Below are positions 13,801-26,200 of a stretch of DNA of 64,000 nt, in pieces. How positions within the stretch are numbered: position 1 is the first letter of the stretch; each line of letters begins with the position of its first letter. Under the pieces are notes generated by a model that was not told the DNA's origin, did not search any database, and was given only the letters and a program-made list of their open reading frames with translations. The DNA is from Dromaius novaehollandiae (Eukaryota; Chordata; Aves; Casuariiformes; Dromaiidae). The position numbers and the translations under genes are program-made. The stretch covers positions 136,358,721 to 136,422,720 of the forward strand of contig NC_088098.1 in the NCBI RefSeq assembly GCF_036370855.1, given 5' to 3'.

Positions 13801-14659
13801 ATAAAAAACAGAATAGATGCTAAATAAATATTAAATATGATGAGGACAAGCACCAACAATAGTAGTTCTCCTTTTCTATGTGACTCTAATACTGTAATTG
13901 CCTCATCCATTCAGTTTAGTTTCATGCGTGTCTCCTTGTCCCCATGTCACTTTCATCTTACAATTATAATCTGTACTACAAAATGAGAAAGTAACATACC
14001 TACAATTTTCCTCAAGTACAACTGATTATAGCATTCCTTGAAATGCCAGAAAATTGGCTTTCCTTTCAGACTATCTACACTTCTATACAAAAGCACTTCC
14101 AGTGCAGGTTTCTGCTGCCACGGCTGTTTTGTAGCCCGAAGAATAGATTTTTTTTTTTGGGTGTCGATAATAAAAAGTAATAAAAGCACGACACATCCCA
14201 GAGTGATTGAAGCTACTCTTAATGATGAGGTAGAGATGGGAGCATGCTCTTTCTCCCTTGTTCTGTCAGTCACTGTGTTAGGCCATTTAAAGATCACCCA
14301 GTAAAAGTCATCGTCTGATTATTTCCACCCTTAATGTTGATAAGGTGAAGAGCACCAATAGTGTCAAGAGATAAAAGTCATTAGAGGATTTTTTTAACAT
14401 ACTCCAACTTCAGCTGAAAGAGCTCTTTCTCTACATTTCTTTCAGACTACATTTGCACCTCATATTTTCGGCTTAGCAGCATTTAAACCAAACAACCCTC
14501 ACCCAAAACAAGTCAAGCTGTTTTGGTGTGGAAAACCTCTTTGGCTGCACACTAATGAAAGAATTTGCATTTTCATAACTCAAGCCCCTAAACACACGAC
14601 TGTGGCTAATTCTGGGAATTTAATTAGCGATCACAATCAAGGTGACTTTGAGAAGGACG
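13801..14659. other. AP1S2 upstream flank
   Basis: Gene-free AT-rich sequence leading into the CpG island. It contains a T10 run near 14149-14158 and a homeodomain-type TAATTTAATTAG-like patch near 14605-14630. Any role as an enhancer is unproven. Confidence 0.45.
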
Positions 14660-15537
14660 TTGATGAGGAAGTTCAACCTTGTGTGTTGAAGCCCGGCACC
14701 CCCCACCCCCCCAATGGGGCGCTCCGGCCGCGCCGTGAGCCCACCCCCGCCCGTGTGCCGCCACCGCGCAGTGACGCGTCTCCTCAGAGGAAAGCGCCCC
14801 CCGCCCCAACGGTCGCCCGCAGCACGCGCCTCGCCCCCCTACAGCCCCGCCCTGCCTCGCGCCCCCCCCCCCCCCACGCGGGGCGCGCACGTGCTAGCAG
14901 GAAACACCGCGTTGCGCACGCGCGGGCGGCCCCCCTCCCCGGCTTCGGGGGTGGGGAGGGGGAAGGAGGAGTCCCTATCTCCGGGCGCCTGATTGACTGA
15001 TGTCATTCCCCAGCTCCGTGCCTCGCCAGCTCATTGGCTGCTTGAGAACCGCTATGTGCATTGCTCTTCCTGGTTGGCTGTTGCCGCGCGGGCCGTTGCC
15101 CTATCCTAATTCGGGCCACGCGGATTAAGTTCTTTAACACTCCCTTCCAGCCCTAGCCCCTCCCACCGCCACCGCTAGCTCCTTCCTCCCCGCCCTTTCC
15201 CTCCCTTTCATTGGCCATCATCGTGCTTCCACCCCGCCCACCACCGCGCTGAGCTCCCCGATTGGGTGGCAGCGGGCTCCGCGCCGTTCCCCCCCCTCCC
15301 TGCACCGCGCCTGCGCTGAGCTCGCGCATTTCCCCCCCCGCCCCTCCCGCGAGCCGGCGAGCTAATAAAGTTTTGTTCGGGGGTGGGGGGAGGGGGGAAA
15401 ACCCGCGGCGTCTTCTGGCCCCACCCCCTCCGATCCCCGCCCGCCGTCCGGGAGCGGCGTTCGCGAGCCCGGCCCCTCCCCTTCCCCCCCCCCCCCCCAC
15501 CCCGCTCGGGCAGGTCGGGGCGGGGGTGGGTGTTGAG

Positions 15538-15582
15538 CCGCGCGCGCGCGCTCGCGCTCGCGACAGCGCCCGCGCGCGCGCC
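15538..15582. repeat. Alternating CG/Z-DNA-prone tract
   Basis: This is a near-continuous alternation of C and G, with CGCGCGCG-type runs at both ends and a GCTCGC centre. It sits just upstream of the probable first exon of AP1S2. A C15 run lies nearby at 15484-15498. Confidence 0.8.
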
Positions 15583-15589
15583 GGGCTCG

Positions 15590-15708
15590 AGCCGGCGGCA
15601 TCTCCCTTCCCCTCTCCTCAGTCCCGCTCGGCAGCCGTGGCGGCAGCACCAGCCTCGGTAGCGGTGCCGCGTCCTCTTCCTCCTCCTCGTCCTCCCCCCC
15701 GGGGCACG
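15590..15708 (+). other. AP1S2: AP1S2 exon 1 (non-coding, 5' end approximate)
   Basis: The only good donor in the right place is GGGGCACG|GTGAGC, with the exon ending at 15708. It is preceded by a GC-rich leader with GCAGC and TCCTCC repeats typical of vertebrate 5'UTRs. The coding region starts exactly at the next acceptor (17088), so this exon should carry only untranslated leader. The transcription start is not visible in the sequence. The given 5' boundary is a guess. Confidence 0.5.
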
Positions 15709-17087
15709 GTGAGCACCGCCGCGTGGGGACGGACTCGCCTTCCCCCGCCGCGCCGGGGCGCGGAGCCTGCCTTGGGGGTGCGACAGGACGGGGGGCAGCT
15801 GTTCCCCCCTGCCCCCAATTGTGGGACCCCCCTTTCTGCGCTGCCCCGGCGGGAGGCCGTTAACGGCTGAGGGACGGGGCGGCTGCCCGCGCTCCCAGCT
15901 CCCCCCTGCCGCACACGCCGCGGCGCAGCTCGGCAGCAGCACTCCGCTCACCCCGCACCCCGCGCTGGGACGGGCGGAGCTGCCTGCGGCGGTCGCCCCC
16001 CGCCCGGCCGAGGGAGGGAGCGGGCGCCGCTCTCCTCGCGGGTCGGCGCCGGCCCGCAGACCTGTAGCCGCCCCTCGTCCCCACGGCGAGGCGACGGAGC
16101 CGGTGTCGCCCGCCAGCGCTCCCGGGTGGGGAGGAGCCGCGAGGGTCCCCTCAGGACAGGGGGGAGCTGAGGGGGTGATGTGGTGCCCGTGACGGCCGGA
16201 GGGGAGGGCGGCTGCGGGCGCCGGGACAGCCCGCGCGGAGTGAGCGCCCCGGCACCGCCGCGGTCCGGAGCTGCCGCTGCTGCCCCTTGTCTGTGCTGGC
16301 GCTGGTGGCACTTGTCACCCGGGACTTGGCTGGGTTTTCTCGTGGTATTTTACGCCTGTCTGATTGCCTGGGAAACTTCCTCAGCCCGGTACAACTTTGA
16401 GCAAAAAGGGTGTGTGGCGGAGGGGAAGGCTATTTGCTTTAATGTTACAGCCGCTGGAAGACACAGCTGACAAGTTCCTCTTAAAATATAACTGCAACAT
16501 CACTCCTTTAGAGGAAGCGAGATCTGGAATGTAGGACTGCATGAAAAGCACTTAATGTCTACTCCTTTTGTGTAATACGAGAGTAGGCAAGGCTTTTCTG
16601 TGCCATAGGACTCTCCATTGGGAGGTTTAATACCTCTTAAAGTATTCTGAGGCTTTTCAGAAAGATCTTAAGTGCAAATTGCTCCTGCTGTAAGGCTGTA
16701 ATCCAGTCAACTGAAAATGAGTTTGGGTGTTTGGGGCGATGGCTGTTGCTGTTTTTTGTCCTTGCCTGTAGTAAATGCAAATGCAACTATACCACTGCTG
16801 GACATAGTTTGAAATTTAGGTTTATTTGCTGTCTGGTGGCTCTGACATCTCTTTCTGAAACTTGCACATGCTTTCTTCCATCTTGGCTATGGCTAACCTT
16901 GTTTAGTTGAATCTTGTATTATTTGTACTTCCAAATCTTGTATAATGTCTGCCACTGCTTTAGCAATATTTAATGTAGTTAGGGCTTTGGAGGGCTATCT
17001 TGATTCCTGTTTGCTTCCCCTCATAAAAATCTTTATAAAACTAAGAGACTGAGATTAATCTTTTTTTTTTTCCCCCCAATTCAACAG
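15709..17087 (+). other. AP1S2: AP1S2 intron 1
   Basis: Starts with GTGAGC inside the CpG island. Ends with a strong tract of ten or more T, six C, then AATTCAACAG. No other exon is recognised inside it. Confidence 0.6.
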
Positions 17088-17266
17088 ATGCAGTTTATGT
17101 TGCTTTTTAGTCGTCAGGGGAAACTGAGACTTCAGAAGTGGTATGTCCCATTATCTGACAAAGAAAAGAAGAAAATCACAAGGGAACTTGTTCAAACAGT
17201 GTTAGCCCGCAAACCGAAAATGTGCAGCTTCCTGGAATGGAGAGACCTGAAGATTGTCTACAAAAG
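17088..17266 (+). CDS. AP1S2: AP1S2 coding exon 2 (residues 1-59 and part of 60)
   Basis: The ATG is the first codon after the acceptor TTCAACAG, so translation starts at the exon edge. The exon encodes residues 1-59, ending KIVYK, plus two bases (AG) of the Arg60 codon. The donor is AAAAG|GTTGTT, which departs from GTRAGT at +3 to +6 and should be weak. If it were not used, the frame would stay open to a stop at 17322-17324 and give a 78-residue truncated product. The C14 run at 17370-17383 lies just downstream. Confidence 0.97.
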
Positions 17267-20200
17267 GTTGTTCTGTCTCACTAACCTCATAATTGCCATA
17301 CATCACAAACAATGTAATAAGTAGCAAGAAAATAGTGAAGGTTGATTTCACCTCCCTTCCTCCCCCCTTCCCCCCCCCCCCCCACTACTGGTTATGGAGA
17401 AGTATGGGGTTTGAGGGTTTTTCCTTGAATCTAATTTGATAACCAAGTAGGAATCATTCATGTGTGGAAAATCACTCATGCATTTAGAAATGTGCTGAAG
17501 AAAAGAGATGAGATTTCCTTCTACTTTAATAAGAAGTGGTTCTTACTAGTTCTCTGTGTAGATGCCCACAGTAAGTAAATGCATACAAATATGAGGCATG
17601 CATGTATGATTTAATAGCTAATAAAGAAAAACTAAATTTTATAAATATTTACATCAGGCAGTGACTTCATAAATCAGCTGCAAATGAAACTTGCTTTTAA
17701 AGGCTTATAGAAATAAGAATATTACTCTTATTTCAGAGTAAATAGATTTTCTTTGCTAGGAATACAAAAAAGGAGTATCTCCTAATTTGAGAAATCATGC
17801 CTAACTTTCTTTTGGTGGAAGTACTGTATAATTTTCTTTGGCAATAGTTTCATTTCTCACTTGCTTCTCCCTAACTTTTCGAAGGGTATGTGGCTAGAAC
17901 CTTTTTGCTTTATGCTGACCTTTAGAATGTAATGCAAAATAGAAATGTGAAAATACTTTTCTGCACAAATAACTGTAATTCTTGTCCTGATTTGCTAGGA
18001 TGCATTCCTTCCGTCTAAAGCTGATGCTATGAAACCTTGAATTAACTCCCTTCCCTAGTTGTGTAGAAACTGTAGTAGGTTTGTGCATTCTTATTTCTCT
18101 TTGAGATAGTAAATAATTTCTGTGCTGTAGCATACTGCCGTCTTTTCTCTGATGGGGAGAGAGAGAGAATCAGACTTGAAATTAAGAGTTAGTAACTCTT
18201 CTCCGAGGATTAGACCTTTAGATCCTGATCTGATATATACATCAGTGTGTGTAACGTCATGCATGTGAACGTTACCAGTGTATTTGGGCATAGTTCTCTT
18301 ACACTTGTAAGAATAAGGATGCCTCCATAGGGAAGGAGGAAGAACAATGCACAAGGTTGCGCTTAAAGAAAGCATACACAGTTTTATTCTTCTACCTGTT
18401 GATTTCCTCACAAAAACTTCTTGTGCATACATGTAGACAAGCTTGCTTAAATGCTTTATGCATTCCCTTAAGTGATGGTGTATGCAAGTGCTCTTTCAGC
18501 TGGAGTTTTATGGGACCAGACAAGAAAAAATAGGCACGAGTAGGCCAGTGTGTTCCCCTCCTTGCCCAGCATTGCAGAGCAGTAACTGTTCTGGTGAGGA
18601 GCTGAGTCCACACAGCTGTCCTCCCTCCTTGTTTATTTACTGCTGTTAACTATTTCTTGTCATACCCTTTTATGCCTAGCAAACTGGTGGAAATTCAGGT
18701 ATGGGTGTTGAAGATGCTCAAAGCAGTGATGTTCATATATTGTGGTAGCATGCTGTGGGACCTGTGGTCAAGAAGAATGAAGTTAGCTTGTAGATGTGTG
18801 TAGACCATTTGGGGCTGGCTGTAGACTACAGTCCATCTTTTAGACTGCTGATGTGCACAGCTGACTGCAGTAGCTTATTTCACTGTTTGTGAACCGGTCT
18901 GGTACAGTTAGCCTATAAAATCTTTGCTTAAGATAAGCTTGTATCACGGTAATTAATATCTCAAAATTTCTGTTTTGCTTTTGTAGGCAAGTTTCATTAG
19001 GCTAAAACTTCACCAGAAGGATTGGGTGTAAGAAGTGATAGCGAATTTAAATTCCTGTAATCTGATAAGAATAGCTACTTGCTGCTTTACAGGAAATATT
19101 TTTCCAGTCATCTTACGTTAATTAAAGTTGATGAGTACCAACTAGCATAATCTCTTTGAAAACAGAGATCTGTTAGCTCAGGAAGATAATCCCAAGAAGA
19201 CAACCTTAATAATTAGAGTCCAATAGTTTCTGAAGGATGGGTGACCAAAAGAGCTAGACAATATCTGCAAAAGCTTTGGGTGATTTGTCATTTTCCTCTA
19301 GTTTATGAAGTTGCAGAAGGTGTTCCCAGTTGTTCATAGACAAGAGGCTCCTGAACTGTATCTGCTAAGATGTGTTCTCATCTGATCTGTTTTTAATAAA
19401 GGTCTGAACCTCCTAGTGTAAATGTTTTTTTACATTAACTATAAAAGCATGTGCATATTGCTATTTTCATTGTATGGTATATTGCAGTCAAAACTAGAAA
19501 TTGTAGAATAACTGCTTTTTACATAAATTTACTTTGTTAGCATTTGGTAAACTGAGATTATGGGACTTATTGTTGACTGGTAGCTCAATCAAGGATTCTT
19601 CTTTTTATACTGCAATACATAACTACATATGGGGTATTTTAAAATTGTCGTGACTTGTGCTGCTCTTAATGTTGTGCCAGTTATCAGTTACTTTAAGGTA
19701 AAATAACCTTAACTGTAGGTTACTTTAAAAACTTGAATAAACCTAAGTTTTAAATGAGAGGGTTTTTTTTACCACTCCTCCACCCCCATTCTTCCCTCTC
19801 TCTAAAATAAAGGTCCATTCTGCAAACAGTGCACATCTTTAGCACAAAGTATTTTGATCCCCTGGTACAGTAATGTTAACTATCTGATGATATGTGCCCA
19901 GCAATTGACATGATCAGTATCCCTCCTTATGTACGCCTTTAATTGCCAACTATATCTGTTAAAAATGATGTAACAAGTATGAAGCTCTGTAAAACTGACT
20001 GAATGCAATGATTATACTGAACTAGGTGCTTAGATATGATTATTTTAACTTGATCAGGCTGTCTTTGTAAAATATCCCAGCTCTTGTGTCACTAGGAGGA
20101 CCTCAGGATCAAGAAAAAGAAGCTTTGTCTTATAGAAGATTACACAGCTTTTGTTAATTTCTAAAACAATTGGGTTTTTTTAGGTTTGAAATGAGAAACT

Positions 20201-23200
20201 GTGAAAGAAATGCCTGTCTTGGGTGTAATTATTATTATTGATGATTTCTGTATCCTTAAATGAATAGTAACTGGTCTGCCTGCCCTGGAGTCTCAGAACT
20301 TAATGCTTTAGTAAAGAAACATGTAAGTTCTCTGAAGGAGGAAAAAAGTCTTGCCGAGCACAGGTCCCGTAGTTATAGCTGTCACTGTGTCAACGATGGC
20401 AAACTATCACCAAATCTCAGATTCTTGAGCTCTCTTAAGTACCTGCATGCTTCTTAAAGGCAGCTTTGTTGTCATTTTCAGTTCAGCTCTCCTCCTGCCA
20501 AACTCTGTAGGCTTTAAATTTTTGCAATTAGAATTTGCGTGCAAAGCTACTTAGATGCTGACAGTCATGTAGCTTGGAGCTTTACCTTGTGTTGCTTCCA
20601 GGGATGACTTCAAGGGGTGTTCTCTCATCTGGTAGGAGAATGCCACTGAATCAGTAGGACTTGAAAAGTTATGCTTTGCCAATGGTGACCTGATCCATGT
20701 CATACCCCATAGGACTGAATCTGGCTGTCAGCTGAGTAGTTAAAGAGAATTTTGGTGGTTAAAACACTGCCTACCAAATGGGTAGTTACTGTTACTGTTG
20801 TGGAAAGGCTTGTGTATTTGTTTCCTTCTAACAGGAAAACTCTAAAATGAGCTATCTCTAAAGGCAGGAATTTGTGTAAGTATTTGTGTCTCCTGTGCTG
20901 CTTTTCTGCTCTTTTGTCCATATTATGCTCTTAGTTCGGGTGATTTCCCCTATTGGTTTTTTTGCTTTCTAAGGTCCCCTTTCTGACAAGGATAGTATGG
21001 TTATTGTAAAATATTTCTGTAAATGAGTGCAAGCAGCTGACTTGGGTTTGAGGATTCTGCTAATAATATTTACTGTGACAAGAAATTGTAATAGGAATAA
21101 AAAGGGCAAAATGTTTCTTATAGACTGGGCCACAGCTGCTTTTCAGTGTGAGATGACATACATTATTATGGAGATTTGCCTTTCCATTGGGTGTGTCTGA
21201 GGGCCAGTGTTCTGTTAGGCTAGTTTGGAAGAAATAACACTTCTGCAGAGTAGAAACTTTTTCAGCCTGAGTACAGAAATCTGCTCATTTCTGTGTAGAC
21301 ACTCTTCATGTAAGGTTCTAGACTTGACAAAATCTCCAGTTTGTCTGCTCAAGAATGTATGTTGACACGTTTTTCCTGAGCCCTGGCCTGGAGAGAGGGG
21401 GAAAGAGATGCAACAAACTGTTGTTGTTGAGAGAGTTTGTGTCTTAACAAATATATATCTTTGTCTGCAGTATGCACATGCCCTTTGCAATTATGGTTGA
21501 CTCGTGTATACTCTTCCTTTTTTTGCAGAATAGGCATATTGGATCTGAGTTTGTTTTCTTTTGTTGTCCAGTCCTTCATTAGTCGTGGCTCCTACTCGAG
21601 AAAACTTGAGAAATGTCTTCTGCATATAATAATAGATACTTAGGCCTCCACTTTGTGTTAAGATGCCCACCAGGTAGCTTTGTTTCTCAGTAGTCTTTTC
21701 TCTGAAACTGAAATATTTGAGTCAAATCTGATTTGATGAGGTCTGCTGTTACGAGATTCAACTTGTGTCTAAGCACTGGAAGGGAACAGTTTGACTATAC
21801 GTCATTGTAATCAGTGCTGCTCATCTGAATATGGAAAAAGTTTTGTTTAAATGGATTTAGTCTGAGTGCTACTAGTTAGAGTAAGTATCAACTAATGTCC
21901 TAAAACTAACATGGAGTTTGATTTAGAAATTTCTTGTTAGGTTTGAAAGCCTGTTTTTTTTTCCTGTAGAGTATCACTTTCCAATACCTTTTTAAAACAA
22001 CTTTGTCTAAAAAAAACCTTATACAAATTGCATCTTGCAAGCTACTACAATGAGTGTAAATATCCTTGAAGTATTAAAGTTAGAGACAAAAGCAACTGTA
22101 TAAAATCAGAAAACTGTGCTCAGATGAGACTTCTGATGAATTAATAAGTCACAATGGTGAAGAAATAAAAGAACGGGGGAATTTAAATGTTAGGAGATGT
22201 CTCACCCAACATCTGAAGTCAGGTTTTGTGGCAGGATAGAAAGAAATTGTAGGCAGTAACTTTTTTATAATACAAAGTTTAAACTTAAGGATAAATCTGA
22301 TTCTGATCATTTGTGCATGATGAAACCATATTAGTTTGATTCAATTAGAGCAGAGTGGAAGTGGGACTTGCAAATCATAAATGATGCTAGCTTAGGAAGT
22401 GGGAGACAAATTTTAACAGAAATTGGATAGAAGCTTTCCTCTGAGTACTGAGATGGGGGTATTTACAGCACATCAGACTTAGGAGCAATAGTCCAATTAT
22501 ATTCTTGAGGTTAAGAGCTTGGGTGAAGTTTGGTTTGAAATTGGCAGAGTAGGTACTGTTATTTGAAGAAGGACAGGAGTAATTTGTTCTTTTATAGCCC
22601 TGAGGTATTTAGCTGAAGATGTCTTTGGCCGTGCCTATGCTAGAGGGGTAAGATTTTTTTTTAATAGGAGCTAACACAAGAAAGCAAGATGCTGTGTTTT
22701 TCCTGAAGGCAGACAAGGCAAATGGTAGTTCATTGGAAGTGCTAGCAAGAAAATGCTTAACATGCTCTTCATGGTGGCGGGGGGGGGGGGGGGGGGGATT
22801 TTATTTTTTTTTTAAAAGAACAGACTTAGTTTGAGGTGATGCTACTGACATCCTGGAGCAAGCAGGGAAACTCAAAGATATCCTGAAAGAGAGGGTGAAA
22901 AGGGCATGAAGTTTAATTGGCCAAAATCCTCTGCCCCCCCCCCCCTTATTAAAATGCTTAACTATAGCAAGAAACATAGGTGTAGGTCTCCTGTATGGTA
23001 GTATTGATATTCAAATAATTTCGTATTTTTTCCATATTACAAACCAAAAATTTATTGCATGACTTCTTCCAGCCAAAAACTCTTGAGAATTTCTTCTGGT
23101 ACTTACTATGTCCCAGCTGATAAAATTCCTTCATAACCTTTAAAAGATAAGTGCATTTCTGTGTGTGGGAGAAGAATATGCATCTTCTACACTTGGTATT

Positions 23201-26200
23201 CACATCTGAATGACTTCTTTTTCAATAGAGTTAGCTACTCAAGGAATACTTGTTGTTGCCTGTTACTCTTTCCAAACAAGCAAAATAAAAGCTGTTCTTG
23301 GTTCACTTAAGTTACCAGTTACAGCAAGTGTTATCTGAGATCTCATTTCTATCATGTGTATCTATCTGTATGGTATATCATTTTGGCACTTACTTTCTTA
23401 GAGAAGACTGACTGGATTTTTCAGCTTTCCTGTTTCCTTTTTGCATTAGGTTTTTTTCAAACACCAAGAAGTGTATGGAGGGTTACAGTAGAATGGATGC
23501 AGGGGTCTTTTTGTTAAAAGTGGAAGTCAAGATCATATCTGAAGTAAAGAATTCTTTGTCTTCCGGATGGAAGTGGATTGCTAGTGACTTGTAGATGGCC
23601 TTTCCCTTAGCCTAGTATCAGAGCAGTTGGTACAGACTGAGTTGTTGACTTGATAGCAGTTGGGGCATTTGACATTTGTTAGTGTTTTGTTATTTGGTGT
23701 TTTTTTTTTTAAACTCTCTAAAGACAAACTTATGAACTGTAGGGATTACAAAACTTGGTATATCTTAAATTGCTAGTTCATTTTATGTGTCCTAGTTAGC
23801 ACATTTTCAGTGGTTGTTAGTATCCCTATGTGTAGCTTGCGTGTTACAAATTTAAGGATGTACTCTGATTAGTAGACCAATGCTTGGACATTAGAGATAA
23901 CAGAAAAAACATGTTGCCTCAAAACTTTGACAGGAGGCTAAAAAATTAAAAATATATTTTCTTTTCCAACCACTTCTGAGGCTAATTTAATCCCATCAGT
24001 TAAAGGATGATAAAGACTGAAGTCTTGCTTGACTCAAGCAAATCCCTTTCTGTGCACGTGTATGTCTGCTGATCTCTTAGCCGTTCTCCTGGTAATACTT
24101 GTGAGGCTCCTTATACAGAATAACAGTATGGTAGTGGACTTCAGTATGAAGGACTGCTGAGAACTTAACACCTCTCAAATTTATTCATTTTGCTGATATT
24201 CTTATGCTAATGTAAAGATTATTTTGTTATTACAGATATGCAAGCCTTTATTTCTGCTGTGCTATTGAAGATCAGGACAATGAACTGATAACTCTGGAAA
24301 TAATTCATCGCTATGTGGAACTTCTTGACAAGTATTTTGGCAGTGTGAGTTAGTGCTGCTTTTTGGTTAATTTTTTACAGATTCATAGTGTGTACTATAC
24401 TGTGTTACTTTTAAAAAGTGCTGTGGCATAAAACAAATGACAAGCAACTAGATTTTGAAAAAGTGTATCTAACAAATTTCATGTTTTTTAGTAAAACTAA
24501 ACTGATAGTTGACTATGTAACTGTTAAAATAGCAAATTAAATGAATTTGTGGGAAGATGACTGTTGTTAATGTCACGTTAATTGCCTGTATTTGTTGCAT
24601 TTCTTAGTACTCAGTGGTCTCACTTGAGTTTGGATAAAATCTTATGAATCCTTAGCTTTCTGTCCAGTCTCTCAGCTTTCCCTCTCCTTGACACTGCTCT
24701 TTTGTGTGTATTCTCCCCCCATGACCACTTCTTACATCTGCTTCCAAATCAGGCAGTTGCTTGTGAACTAATAGCAGGGGTGTGGAAAGAGAAGACAGAC
24801 ATCTGCTTTCCTAGATACCAAATTCAATTGGAATGGTATATATTAGTGCTTTTAGAAGAACTCCTGCTCATCCTTCTGCAGCCTTTGACTAGGACATACA
24901 CAGAATGAATAAAAAATGGAGAATAAGGTGTTGTAAAATTTCTGTAAGACTGTATGGAGTTAGATAAAATCACTTCGGATAAAGCAGGCAAGAAGAGAAC
25001 TTTTACAGGGATATTCTTATGCCTTATAAACAGCCATATAAGGCTGAAAGTTATGAATTAAACTTTTTTTAAAGCTATGAAAACACTTTTCAAAGAAAGA
25101 GGCTGCAATAATTGTTTTTAACTGGAGCAAAAAAGATACATTTCATTTAGTTTGGTTTCAAATGAGTGATTTGTGTTGCCCCGTGTCTCAAAAAGGTATA
25201 GCCTAAGGCTAACATCTTAATTTGGTTGAGCTGAGAGCAAGTTAAGTTCTGTAAGAGGACAGGTCAGTACATGGTATCAGCCCTGTTTGCAGTAACGCTC
25301 AATTTTCTTTCCAGGTATGTGAACTTGATATCATCTTCAATTTTGAAAAAGCCTATTTCATTCTGGATGAATTCCTTTTGGGAGGGGAAGTTCAGGAGAC
25401 TTCCAAGAAAAATGTTCTCAAAGCTATTGAGCAGGCAGATCTTTTACAGGAGGTAAGCAAATTGAACTTCTCTGGCCAATGCATCAGCATGCTATGCTGT
25501 GATTAGGGAAAGCTCCCTCTTCTCTAAGCTTGTAGAAAGTGATTTTTAGCATGCTTGGCATGTAGTCTCTAGTTACTTCTCCTAATTGTGCAATACTGCT
25601 ACGTTATCTGTTCTTTTCCTCTTGTTTGTCGTGTGTGTGTGTAAACTACTGTGATCTTTGTTTTGCTAGAAGTGCAGATGGCTGTTTAATGCTTTATACC
25701 TAGGTACTTATAGCTCATTTTGCTTTAAATTAATTTTGTTCATGTCTGTTTTCTGTTTCTTTTTATTTATTTAATCACCATTATTTTTTTCTCATACCTG
25801 ATGCATGTTCACTTCTTTACTGTTTCATTGCTGAAATCCAGAAGCTAGGCTCTCTTCTTTGAGACTCATTCAGGTATAGTTCTTATTCTAAAGACCTTCT
25901 GTCCTTCTGCTATAGTTAGCTTACTTGAGCACGTTTCTATCTTTAAGCTGACAAAGCAGTAATAATGGAAGTATAAAAACATTCAGTCTTTGAATGCTTT
26001 TGTTTTTCATTACTAGCTTTGGAGAAAGAAATACAGATTGTATCTTTCTTTTTCCGTTTGGAAAACACTTGGTGGGGAGGGGTTCAGTGTTATCAGAAAA
26101 TTTAGTAATATTTCCTTCTTGTTCCTCCATCTTCATAGTGTTTTTATCTGTACTTACTGTCTGTAGTCTTAAGGTTAACATTAGGTCTCCTGAATGAGTA

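Larger units (their letters stand above)
14660..16330 (+). promoter_or_regulatory. AP1S2: AP1S2 CpG-island promoter
   Basis: GC content and CpG frequency rise abruptly from the AT-rich flank and fall again after about 16330. Inverted CCAAT boxes (ATTGG) lie at 15033-15037, 15210-15214 and 15261-15265, with a related GTTGG at 15073-15077. These are typical NF-Y sites. An AT-rich CTAATAAAG word at 15362-15370 is the only TATA-like element, so initiation is probably dispersed. Long open frames on both strands here, including a 367-codon minus-strand one, result from the scarcity of AT-rich stop codons and are not genes. The first AP1S2 intron begins within the island. Confidence 0.9.

Noticed and set aside
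14602-15000. 132-codon plus-strand open frame across the start of the CpG island
   Set aside because: Half lies in AT-rich flank and half in low-stop GC-rich sequence. The product is Pro/Arg/Ala-rich without similarity to a known family.
15208-16311. 367-codon open frame on the minus strand in the CpG island, plus several 90-200-codon frames on both strands
   Set aside because: All lie in very GC-rich DNA where stop codons are rare. Translations are Arg/Gly/Ala/Pro-rich with no domain, and several frames are open at once.
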